This document shows positions 25,165 through 34,400 of a stretch of 64,000 nucleotides of DNA, one piece after another; within the stretch, counting starts at the first letter, position 1; each line of letters opens with the position of its first letter. This DNA is from Fluviicola taffensis DSM 16823 (GTDB taxonomy: Bacteria > Bacteroidota > Bacteroidia > Flavobacteriales_D > Crocinitomicaceae). The notes below the pieces were generated by a model. That model did no database searches. It worked only from the letters and a program-made list of their open reading frames with translations, and was not told where the DNA came from. A program made the position numbers and the translations under genes. The DNA lies in the NCBI RefSeq assembly GCF_000194605.1, contig NC_015321.1:1736001-1800000 (forward strand), in the 5' to 3' direction.

Positions 25165-26181
25165 ATGAAATCGCAAAGGGTTTATAAATACAGATCAGGA
25201 GATGATTCTACATTTGAGAGAGATGTAAAAACATTAGAGGAAAACTGTTTTTTTGCTCCATCTTTTAATTTATTAAACGACCCAAGTGAAACCCTAATAA
25301 TAGACACATTTGATTATCAACTTGGAATATTTACCAAATTGTTCAGACTCAAAACAGAAAATGGGAAAGCAAGGATTAAAAAATCGTATAATGAATTAAT
25401 TTCCAAGAAAGACGAACTAGGAATTTATTCGCTTTCTAAGACTTTTAACGATGAATTGCTTTGGGCACATTATGCAAATTCACATAAGGGTTTTTGCATA
25501 GAATATGACATGGATAAACTAATTGATAATTTTTCGAATGAAGAATTGTATCCGTTTCCAGTAAAATATTCAAGGGTTCCCCCACAAATAGGTTTGAATG
25601 AATTGATAAATGGTAATCTGCTTTCGATAATTAAAAAAATCTCTGGAACAAAATCAAAAAAATGGAAATATGAAAGTGAGGTGCGAATAATTAGAAACCT
25701 ATCTGGAAAACAAGTATATAATCATAAGGCACTTAAAGGGATTTATTTTGGTTTGAATATGGAACATTCAAAAAAGGATCAGTTAATAAGTCGCTTTCTT
25801 GAGAGAGGGGTTGATTTTTACCAAATAGTTCAGCGCAAAAATCTTTATGGATTCCAAGCAGAACTTATTTTTAGAGCAGTTGAGGATCCGGCATATTTGA
25901 AAATAGTTCCACAAAAATTAACGCTGTCGAGTCCAGTAGAATATAAAATAGAAGAAAAACATTATGATGTGATTTCAAAAACAGGTCATCTCAAAATAAT
26001 ATTAGATGAAGAGATAAATCACAATTCATTATTATGGTTAGCTAACTTGTTTAAAAAGGATATTTTTAATAATACAGATAGGGTCTATATGTGTTATTGG
26101 ATAAAGACAATTGAGGATAACGTGTGTTGGGCTACAACCGATTTTGAAGCCGAAAAAATTGAAATAAATATTTGTGGATAA
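25165..26181 (+). CDS. DUF2971 domain protein
   Basis: 338 residues. The N-terminal two thirds carry DUF2971 marks: VYKYRSGD near the start, FFAPSFNLLNDPSE, IYSLSKTFNDELLWAHYANSHKGFCIEYD (core LLWAHYANSHKGFCIEYD) and KKWKYESEVRIIR. The C-terminal 90 residues have no recognised family. DUF2971 proteins are common in accessory regions and often occur near defence or toxin genes, but their activity is not established. The gene follows the hipB remnant, so this short stretch may be an old accessory insertion. Confidence 0.82.
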   Translation: MKSQRVYKYRSGDDSTFERDVKTLEENCFFAPSFNLLNDPSETLIIDTFDYQLGIFTKLFRLKTENGKARIKKSYNELISKKDELGIYSLSKTFNDELLWAHYANSHKGFCIEYDMDKLIDNFSNEELYPFPVKYSRVPPQIGLNELINGNLLSIIKKISGTKSKKWKYESEVRIIRNLSGKQVYNHKALKGIYFGLNMEHSKKDQLISRFLERGVDFYQIVQRKNLYGFQAELIFRAVEDPAYLKIVPQKLTLSSPVEYKIEEKHYDVISKTGHLKIILDEEINHNSLLWLANLFKKDIFNNTDRVYMCYWIKTIEDNVCWATTDFEAEKIEINICG

Positions 26182-26438
26182 ATAACATTGAGGTTTAGGA
26201 TAAATAATTATCCTAAACCCATGTACTTCTGAATTCTTCCGTGAACATCTGTGTTCCTAAGTGGGAAACAAAAACTTTTGTGTTCTTAGTGTCCTTTATG
26301 GTTTAAACATATCCTGCCACAGACCCGAAGTCTCTACAATGAAACGTTCTATTATTCTTATTCAAGTTATCAATACGACAAACTTTCGGCTAAGAAATAA
26401 TAATAGTATACGAGCTATCACAAATGGCACACTTTTGG

Positions 26439-26446
26439 TAAATTTG
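26439..26446 (+). promoter_or_regulatory. -7 promoter element of secreted protein gene
   Basis: TAAATTTG matches TAnnTTTG and ends 14 nt before the ATG at 26461. Confidence 0.5.
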
Positions 26447-26460
26447 AAAAAAACTTACGT

Positions 26461-26931
26461 ATGAAATACTTTAAATCATTAGGACTTTTATTTTTTGCAT
26501 CGATACTGTTGAATACGGCATTTGCACAAAAAACACCTCTTGTTGGGGGAATTGAAACAATCTCATTCAAGTTTACAGAATCTTCGATACAGCTGCCGGT
26601 CAACTATGAAGTAACCATAAATCAGAGTACAATTGAAATTGTTACTGAAAAGTATACTGAATCTGGTGTGGAGAAAAGTAAAGAGAGCAAAAAAATCTCG
26701 AAAAAGGATTGGGCTAAATTATGCGATTTAGCTGGTAAACTACAAGAATCTGGAACTTATTATCCAGAAGGAGGAACTGGATACCAAACCTACGAATTAA
26801 TAAGAAAAAATGCAGGAACAATCCAATCATATATTTTAATATGGACTAGTTTGACTGAAAACAAAGTAGACAAAACAACTCAGGATTTGGTTACTTTAAT
26901 AAAAAGCTTGACACCAAGACCTAAAAAATAA
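26461..26931 (+). CDS. Secreted protein of unknown function
   Basis: 156 residues. A clear signal peptide (MKYFKSLGLLFFASILLNTAFAQ) ends at about residue 23. The mature part is mixed beta and helical, with a Lys/Ser-rich middle (SGVEKSKESKKISKKDWAKL) and GTYYPEGGTGYQTYEL. I do not recognise a family. Its own promoter element and a strong terminator make it a single-gene transcript. Confidence 0.75.
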   Translation: MKYFKSLGLLFFASILLNTAFAQKTPLVGGIETISFKFTESSIQLPVNYEVTINQSTIEIVTEKYTESGVEKSKESKKISKKDWAKLCDLAGKLQESGTYYPEGGTGYQTYELIRKNAGTIQSYILIWTSLTENKVDKTTQDLVTLIKSLTPRPKK

Positions 26932-26956
26932 TATTCAGCTTGTTAGTAAGCATATA

Positions 26957-26995
26957 TAAAGGGTTAGCTCAATTTTGGGTTAACCCTTTATAATT
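26957..26995. terminator. Intrinsic terminator between convergent genes
   Basis: TAAAGGGTTA at 26957-26966 pairs perfectly with TAACCCTTTA at 26981-26990. It lies between the secreted-protein gene and the convergent RNase R gene; the flanking T-run on either side is short. Confidence 0.65.
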
Positions 26996-27028
26996 TGTAA
27001 AAAGATAGAACGGTATAAAAAAGACTTA

Positions 27029-29185
27029 TTATTTTGCCACCGAAACCAACTCCAAATCAATCTGTCTTTTCTTAGGATGAACCTCTGAAATCTTTACCCG
27101 AACAGAATCTCCAAAATGGAAGGTTTTCCCTGTTTTTTGTCCAACAATCGTCATTTTTTTCTCATCAAATGAATAACGATCTCCAGGAAGTTCCTGCATC
27201 GCAACCATACCCTCACACGCATTTTCTGTCATGCGCACAAATAATCCGAATTCAGCTAGTCCAGAGACAATTCCATCAAATTCTTCTCCAATTTTATCGT
27301 GAACAAATACCACTTGGAAATACTTGTTCGATTCGCGTTCTGCTTCTGTGGCTTTGCGCTCCGTGCGTGAAATGCGTTTGCAAATATCGTCTAAGGCGTT
27401 GTTGTATTTATGCGGTCTGTTTTCCAAACACTCCAATAAAATGCGGTGAACCATCAAATCGGCATAGCGACGAATGGGTGAAGTGAAATGACCGTAATAC
27501 TGAAAAGCCAAACCGTAGTGACCAATATTGTCTGTATCGTAAGTTGCTTTAGCCATGCTTCGAATTGCCATTTGCTGAATGATGCTGTACTCGTTTTTCA
27601 AGCGAATATCATTCAACAATTTGTTGATACTTTGGGCTGCTTTTTCGGGACTCGTAAATTCCAATGAATACCCGAATTTATCCAAAAATAAACCGAATAA
27701 TGCGATTTTCTCCGGATCTGGCTTATCATGAATACGGTAAACAAACGGAACAGGATCTTTCCCTTTTTGAGGCGCTCCAACAAACATCGCAACGCGCTTA
27801 TTTGCCAAAAGCATAAATTCTTCAATGAGCTGATGTGCATCTTTTGAAACCTTCACAACCACGTCTATGGGTTCTTTATTTTCATCCAATTTGAAACGAA
27901 TCTCTTCTGAGTTAATCATCAAAGCACCCTGTTTAAATCGCTCTTTTCGATAGATTTTTGCGATTTTATCTAAAATATGGAGTTCTTCTTTGTATGGACC
28001 TTCAGCTCCTTCCAAGATTTCTTGTGCATCTTCATACGCAAAACGATGATCGGAATGGATGACCGTTTTACCAAACCATTCGTTATACATTTTTCCATTT
28101 TCATCCAATTCGAAAACTGCTGAAAAAGTAAATTTATCTTCTTTCGGACGAAGGGAACAAACCATGTTTGAAAGCTGCTCAGGCAACATTGGAATCACGC
28201 GATCTACCAAGTAAACAGAATTTCCTCGACGCAAAGCTTCTTTGTCCATGGCAGAATCTGGTTTTACATACTGACTCACATCAGCAATGTGAACACCGAT
28301 TTCCAAATGTCCGTTTTCCAATTTTCGAATCGACAAAGCATCATCGAAATCTTTTGCATCTGCAGGGTCGATCGTGAAGGTCAAAATCTCTCTAAAATCT
28401 CTTCTCTTCGCAACTTCAACAGGATCAAGCTCAAGTGTTACTTGTTCGGCTTCATTCATTACATCCGCTTCAAATTCAATGGGAATTCCTTGACCAATCA
28501 AAATGGAGATCATTTCATTGTCGTGTAATGAATTTCCTCCCAATGTTTGAATCACTTCCCCAAAAGGAAATTCAGCCGATTTTGGCCAAACAGTGATTTT
28601 TACCAATGCTTTATCCTTGTTCTTGGCTTTATTCAATTTTTCGAACGGAATATAGATTTTTACTCCTGTTTTGGTATTATCAGGAATTAAGAAGGCATGT
28701 TTGTCAAACATCTGAATCGTTCCAACAAACTGCGTTCTTTCTCGTGAAACAACTTCTATTACTCTTCCTTCAGGTCTACTTCCGCCTTTTTTATTGAGGG
28801 CAACACGAACAACATCTCCGTGAATTGCATGCCCCAAATTATGCGGAGCAATGAATACATCTGGTTCTTTTTTGCTGATGGTAACAAAGCCAGAACCGCG
28901 CATGGTTAATTCCAATTCTCCTTCGATTGTTTCAATCTGGTTGGAGTAAATATATGTTTCATGTCCGCTTTTACGAACGAATCCTTCTGTTTCTAATTCG
29001 CGTAATAAACCAACCACTAATTTGCGCGATTCACTTTCGTGCACATGCAACAAGGTGCAAACCTGTTTATAGTTCAAGAGTGCATCCGGATGTTGTTCAA
29101 ACATTTTTCGAATGATGTGATACAGACCCGTTTTTAGTTTTTTGGTCGATTTATCTTTGATTTTTTTTGGTCCTTTTTTACCCAT
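27029..29185 (-). CDS. rnr: Ribonuclease R
   Basis: 718 residues from ATG 29185 (MGKKGPKKIKDKSTKKL). RNase R is a processive 3'-5' exoribonuclease for structured RNA. Order: helix-turn-helix and cold-shock domains (about 20-230, with RGSGFVTISKKEPDVFI), the RNB catalytic domain with the metal-binding aspartates in TIDPADAKDFDDALS, then HIADVSQYVKPDS and SPIRRYADLMVHR, and the C-terminal S1 domain (about 630-715, EEFDGIVSGLAEFGLFVRM). All catalytic residues that can be checked by eye are present. Confidence 0.96.
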   Translation of the reverse strand: MGKKGPKKIKDKSTKKLKTGLYHIIRKMFEQHPDALLNYKQVCTLLHVHESESRKLVVGLLRELETEGFVRKSGHETYIYSNQIETIEGELELTMRGSGFVTISKKEPDVFIAPHNLGHAIHGDVVRVALNKKGGSRPEGRVIEVVSRERTQFVGTIQMFDKHAFLIPDNTKTGVKIYIPFEKLNKAKNKDKALVKITVWPKSAEFPFGEVIQTLGGNSLHDNEMISILIGQGIPIEFEADVMNEAEQVTLELDPVEVAKRRDFREILTFTIDPADAKDFDDALSIRKLENGHLEIGVHIADVSQYVKPDSAMDKEALRRGNSVYLVDRVIPMLPEQLSNMVCSLRPKEDKFTFSAVFELDENGKMYNEWFGKTVIHSDHRFAYEDAQEILEGAEGPYKEELHILDKIAKIYRKERFKQGALMINSEEIRFKLDENKEPIDVVVKVSKDAHQLIEEFMLLANKRVAMFVGAPQKGKDPVPFVYRIHDKPDPEKIALFGLFLDKFGYSLEFTSPEKAAQSINKLLNDIRLKNEYSIIQQMAIRSMAKATYDTDNIGHYGLAFQYYGHFTSPIRRYADLMVHRILLECLENRPHKYNNALDDICKRISRTERKATEAERESNKYFQVVFVHDKIGEEFDGIVSGLAEFGLFVRMTENACEGMVAMQELPGDRYSFDEKKMTIVGQKTGKTFHFGDSVRVKISEVHPKKRQIDLELVSVAK

Positions 29186-29333
29186 AATTCGTGTTGTTAC
29201 GTAAAAATACAAATACGAAATGACTTTCAGAGGTTTGGACTTGTTATGAAAACAAAAGTAGGAGGAAGCACTTCGTCTTGTTTCTAGTTTACATCATTCA
29301 ACTCATTTTTGGTATAAACTCTACTAAAAGCGT

Positions 29334-30641
29334 TCACTCTTTAGTTTCTGAAAGAGCAAAAGCTAATCCATAAAGCGGAATATTTTTGAATTTTTCTTCT
29401 TCGCGGTAATTACTCAGGGATGTTCTAATAGCTGTTTTTGGATTGTATTTTAGAATGTATTCTTTCAAACTTTTAGCTTGCAAGTTTTCTTCTGCTTTCA
29501 CTTCTATCGGAATAATCTCATTATCACGTTGAACGATAAAATCAATTTCTGCCGTTCCCACTTCAGTGGTCCAATAAGCAATGTCTAAACCAGAAATTGT
29601 TTGAAGTGATTGTAGAATAAATTGTTCCGAAAAAGCTCCCTTGAATTCTGTCATGATAGTGTTCTTTTCTAACAAAATACTCACAGGAATATTTCCCATT
29701 GCTGCCAACAAACCAAGGTCAATAAAGAAGAGCTTGAACACATCGAAGTTGGTATAGGATTTTAACGGAAAGTTCGGTGTTGTAACACGCGTCACTTTTG
29801 TTATTAATCCAGCGTTCACTAACCAATTGATTGCTTCTTCAAACTCTTTCGCTCGAGCACCATTTTTAACTTGATTGTAAATGAATTTTTTGTTTTCTTT
29901 CGACAATTGACCAATCAAATTTTCCCATACTAGTCGAATTTTAGGAACAATAGAGTACGGTGCATATTTTGAAAAATCTTGTTCATATCCCTTTAAAATG
30001 GATAACTGTATGGTGCGAGCTAATTGGTAATCAGAATGTTGAAAATAAACAGACAAAACTTCAGGCATTCCACCTAGAAAATAGTAGGTACGCAAATGCT
30101 GAATTAATTGCTCGTGAAAGGTTTGGAGTAAAACCCAATTGTTTTGTTGAAGAGTTTGAGCTAATATTTCTTGATTACAATTGATCAAGTATTCATAGAA
30201 ACTCATGGGGTAAATTTCCAAAAAATCAACTTTTCCAACAGGAAATGATTCTTCGGAATGAAGGCTTAATCCTAATAAAGACCCAGCGGCAACAACATGA
30301 TATTCTGGTGCGTTTTCTTTGAAATATTTTAGTGAAGTGATTCCGTTTTTTGCAACCTGAATTTCATCAAAAATGATTAAGGTTGTTTCTGGAATTATTT
30401 TTTTCCCATGAATAATTTCCAAGACTGAAATAATTCGGTGAACATCGAGATTTGGGTCAAATAGATTTTTTGCAATTTCTGATGCTTCGAAATTAATGTA
30501 AACACAATCTTCAAAATAAGTTTCACCAAAAGCTTTTAGCACCCAGGTTTTTCCAACTTGCCGAGCACCGCTTAATATAAGAGGTTTACGAATTGGACTT
30601 TGCTTCCATTCAAGGAGTTGATTTATAATAATTCGTTTCAT
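29334..30641 (-). CDS. AAA ATPase with DUF4143 (AAA_14 type)
   Basis: 435 residues. Walker A is SGARQVGKTW at about 24-33; Walker B is LIIFDEIQVAKNG near 88; sensor region AAGSLLGLSLH. From about 200 the DUF4143 domain follows, including the VWENLIGQLSKENKKF helix-turn-helix-like part and the nuclease-like end AEIDFIVQRDNEIIPIEVKAEENLQAKSL. The role of these common proteins is not established; toxin-antitoxin or mobile-element links have been proposed. A -7 element 7 bp before the ATG and a 32-bp-period repeat array lie upstream. Confidence 0.88.
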   Translation of the reverse strand: MKRIIINQLLEWKQSPIRKPLILSGARQVGKTWVLKAFGETYFEDCVYINFEASEIAKNLFDPNLDVHRIISVLEIIHGKKIIPETTLIIFDEIQVAKNGITSLKYFKENAPEYHVVAAGSLLGLSLHSEESFPVGKVDFLEIYPMSFYEYLINCNQEILAQTLQQNNWVLLQTFHEQLIQHLRTYYFLGGMPEVLSVYFQHSDYQLARTIQLSILKGYEQDFSKYAPYSIVPKIRLVWENLIGQLSKENKKFIYNQVKNGARAKEFEEAINWLVNAGLITKVTRVTTPNFPLKSYTNFDVFKLFFIDLGLLAAMGNIPVSILLEKNTIMTEFKGAFSEQFILQSLQTISGLDIAYWTTEVGTAEIDFIVQRDNEIIPIEVKAEENLQAKSLKEYILKYNPKTAIRTSLSNYREEEKFKNIPLYGLAFALSETKE

Positions 30642-30648
30642 TTAACTT

Positions 30649-30656
30649 CAAATATA
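30649..30656 (-). promoter_or_regulatory. -7 promoter element of AAA/DUF4143 gene
   Basis: On the minus strand TATATTTG matches TAnnTTTG and lies only 7 nt before the ATG, so the transcript may have little or no leader. Confidence 0.5.
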
Positions 30657-30658
30657 CA

Positions 30659-30738
30659 TTTTTTCAAAGGACTTTATGTAAATTGTTGCCTTTTTTCAAA
30701 GGACTTTATGTAAAACATCACATTTTTTCAAAGGACTT
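30659..30738. repeat. Three direct repeats with exact 32-bp period
   Basis: A 24-bp unit (TTTTTTCAAAGGACTTTATG plus TAAA) starts at 30659 and again at 30691, with a third, shortened copy (first 16-18 bp) at 30723. The 8-bp spacers differ. The array sits directly upstream of the AAA/DUF4143 promoter. Confidence 0.85.
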
Positions 30739-30801
30739 TTCCACCTGTTCTATTCTACAAACTACGAAAGAACACTTTATGGTAAGTATTTGTAGTTGAA
30801 C

Positions 30802-30832
30802 TTGGAATAACGAAGTTCGATTGTTACATTTG
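30802..30832 (+). promoter_or_regulatory. Promoter of ferritin gene
   Basis: TTG at 30802-30804 and TACATTTG at 30825-30832 with a 20-bp spacer. The ATG is 24 nt further on. Confidence 0.65.
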
Positions 30833-30856
30833 AGAAGACAGAAAAAACACAAAACA

Positions 30857-31381
30857 ATGAATAAGCGAATTGAAGCGGCATTAAATGATCAAATTCAGAA
30901 AGAATCATCTTCCTCTCATTATTACCTAGCAATGGCCTCTTGGGCTGAAACAAAAGGGTTAAATGGTACAGCTAAATTTATGTACACACATTCAGATGAA
31001 GAGCGTTTCCACATGTTGAAGCTGATCAAATTTGTCAATGAACGTGGAGGAGTTGCTATTGTTCCTGCGGTTCCTGAACCAGCGAGAGAATACGATTCTT
31101 TGGAGCGCGTTTTTGAATTGCTGCTCGAACACGAAGTTGGTGTTTCTGAAAGCATTAATGGCGTCGTGGATATTTGTTTGCAGGAAAAGGATTATTCAAC
31201 ACACAATTTTATGCAATGGTATGTTTCCGAGCAATTGGAAGAGGAGGCTTTGGCTCGCAGTATCTTGGATAAATTGAGGTTGATTGGCGGAGATAAAGGT
31301 GGTCTTTATTTGTTTGATCGTGATATGGAAACTGCTGCAGCCAATGCTGTAAAAGCAGCAAGCACAGCTCAAAAGGCATAG
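30857..31381 (+). CDS. Ferritin
   Basis: 174 residues from ATG 30857; an upstream in-frame start would lie before the promoter element. The non-haem ferritin four-helix bundle is clear, with ferroxidase ligands in QIQKESSSSHYYLAMA (Glu17), the SDEERFHML block (Glu50, His53) and LLEHEVGVSESI (Glu94 region), and NFMQWYVSEQLEEEALARSILD for the last ligands. It stores iron in 24-mers in the cytosol and protects against iron-driven oxidation. Length and helices fit FtnA rather than Dps or bacterioferritin. Confidence 0.94.
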   Translation: MNKRIEAALNDQIQKESSSSHYYLAMASWAETKGLNGTAKFMYTHSDEERFHMLKLIKFVNERGGVAIVPAVPEPAREYDSLERVFELLLEHEVGVSESINGVVDICLQEKDYSTHNFMQWYVSEQLEEEALARSILDKLRLIGGDKGGLYLFDRDMETAAANAVKAASTAQKA

Positions 31382-31445
31382 AACCCTAATATTGAAACTT
31401 TTTCAGCAATTTATTCGTTGAATAAACGAATTGAAAGTGAAACTT

Positions 31446-34400
31446 ATGCTCGTTCGATTACTAGGAATTGGAGCGGTTATTGCGTTTACTACTACTAGCG
31501 CGATTAGTCAAGTCTCGTATCGTTTTAGAAACTTTTCTATTAACGATGGACTCTCACAGAGTTCTGTGACGACTATTGTACAAGATAATGTGGGGACGCT
31601 TTGGCTGGGAACACAAGACGGATTAAATCGGTTTGATGGACAACAGTTTGAAGTCTTCACTTCTGATGATACTCCAGGGCTTGCTAGTTCCTATATTCAT
31701 TGTGGCTTAAAAGACCAGTTTGGCGAGTTGTGGTTTGGAACTGCTGATGGAGTTTCGGTGTATAACCCCAAAAAAGAAACATTTCGCTCGATTCTTTCTT
31801 CAGATGATAAAAACCTCTCCATTGAAAGTGTTTCGGAGGAAGCGAATGGAAATATTTGGTTGGGATCATCCACTTATGGATTGGCAAAGTACGATCGGAA
31901 GACAAAAAAAGTCTCTTTTTTAACAGCGACAATCCCTTCAAAAAGAATTCACTATATCAAGTTTGTCACAAAGAAAGAGCTAATTGTTTCTTTCGAGGAT
32001 GCTGGTGTGTATATCTACAACATTGAATCGAAAATCTGGAAACAATTATCCATTTCAAAAGGTCACAAAGCATGGTTGGTTTCAGATGTAGAACCTTTTT
32101 CTGAAAACAGTTACGTTTTTTCTACCAATCAAGGTTTGTGGCTGTTCGATTCTCAAACCCACAAGTTATTTCCGTTTTTAAAATTCATTGGAAAAGATTA
32201 CGGAATTGATGAGTTTTCGGATGTTTATGTAAAATCGACCAGCGAATTTTATATTGCCACAGTTAATAATGGATTGATTAGTGTCAATAACACCAATGAA
32301 GGATACAGAATCACTTTCAGCAAGAAAGACATTTTCCAAAAAAACGGAATTTTATTCAATGAGATAAATGAGTTGTTTTGTGATGAAAATGGAACAATTT
32401 GGGTTGGAACGCTGCGCGGTTTAAGTGGATTTAACCCGAAAAATGATTCGTTTTTTGGAGTTGGACCGTCGTCTAATTTGAGCCTCGGACTTCCTTCAGA
32501 AAGCGTTTGGGGATTTGCAGAGTCGAAAGATTTATCTAAGGTTTACATTGCCACAGACTTTGCTGTTTCTGAATTGAATCGAAAAACAGGAACGTTTAAG
32601 CACTATTATATCTCCAAAGCTCAAGATGTTAACGACAATAGCATTGTGTCTATTCACTATCTCACAGATGAACATTTTTTGATCGGAGCCAATGATGGTT
32701 TATATGATTTAAAAATTAAAAATGGAACGGGAGTTTATCACAAAGTTGTTTACAAAGGAATTGACAATCCATTGATTTTTCAAAGATTGTACAAGATAAC
32801 TCCCTACAAAGAATCTCAATTTTTCATTGCCACAAAGGGCGGTGTTTTGCTGTATAATCAAAAAACAGGCGAATTTACTCCGTTTGTCAATAATCCAAAA
32901 AAGCCAAAAACAACCATTGGAGCAGGAGTTTGTAGGGTTTCTTATAAAGGGTTAAACGACACGTATTATTTTGCTACAGGCGTTGGAGGAATTAATTTGC
33001 TCACCTTAGATTCTCAAGGAAAAGAACAGATAGTTCCTTATGAATTCAACAAGTCTATTTTAAAAGCAAGTAGAGATGTTATTTCAACAATCTATCAAGA
33101 AAATGAAACAACTTTGTGGTTGGGATCCTCAGGATCTGGTTTATTGAAGCTGAATTTAAAAACAGGAAAGGTTGTCGCTTATACCCGAAAGCAAGGGTTG
33201 CCCAATAATTTTGTGTACGGAATTTTACCAGATGAACGTGGAAATTTATGGTTGAGTACCAATAAGGGTTTGGCACGATTTAACACAAATGAAGAACGTT
33301 GTACGAACTATTCAGAGGTGAATGGATTAATGAGTAACGAATTCAACACGGGTGCTTACCTGCTTTCAAAAACGGGTGAAATGTATTTTGGAGGTATTGA
33401 AGGGTATAATTTCTTCAACCCCAAAAACCTACAAGAACAAAGAGATAAAATCTATGTAAACTTCTTAAAGTTTCGATTTGATGACCGTTGGTTGAAACCG
33501 GGTGATTCTGATGCGCCTTTTAAAGAATCATTCTCGTCTTTGTCTGATATAAAATTGGGATACGATGAGCGAAGTTTCACGATTCGTTTCAAGCCTACGG
33601 ATATCATTAATCGCGAGTTACTGCAATTCAAATACGAATTAGTTGGTTTGGATGAAGGTTCTGTATTTTTGGGTTCTTCTAGTGAGATTCACTTCACATC
33701 ACTGTCTCCAGGTTCTTATGTACTCAAAATTTATGTAAGAAGAGTAGATGGTGATTGGATTCAAGCAACTTCGGAAATGAACATCGAAGTCGCATCTCCT
33801 TTTTGGTGGAAATGGTGGTTTTGGGTGATTGTTTTAGTGGTTTTAACCATGCTAATCCTTCTTTTTATTCAATCCCGAATAAACTTGGCGCGCAGAGATC
33901 AAGTACGTTTGGAAATAAAGATTGTGGAGAGAACGAAGGAAATTCGGGCGCAAAACATGAAGATTGAATCTCAGAAAAAGGTCATAGAAAAGGAGAAGAC
34001 GAAAGTAGAAGAACAAAGTCGTTTGCTTCAAATAGAGAAAGATAAAACGGAGAATTTGTTGAGAAACATGATTCCTGAATCTACTGCCGAAGAATTGAAA
34101 ACGAAAGGTCGTGCTTCAGCGCGAGCTTATAAAACAGTTTCTGTATTGTTTACCGATTTTGTGGGTTTCACAAAAATTGCTGAAGGAATGAAACCAACCG
34201 ATTTGGTGAATAAATTGGATGTTTATTTTAGAAAGTTTGATGAAATCATTGTAAAAAACAACTTAGAGAAAATCAAAACAATTGGCGATGCATACATGTG
34301 TGCAGGTGGTGTTCCAGTTCGAAACAATACCAATCCAATTGATGCTGTTTTAGCGGCTCTTCAAATTCAGGAATACATGACGAATTTGAAGACTGAAGGA

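Noticed and set aside
26200-26300. Sequence with repeated GTGTTC/CTTAGTG words as a mobile element
   Set aside because: No inverted ends or ORF; short low-information similarity only.
30659-30738. Repeat-spacer array as a CRISPR
   Set aside because: Spacers are 8 bp and there are only three repeats and no cas genes.
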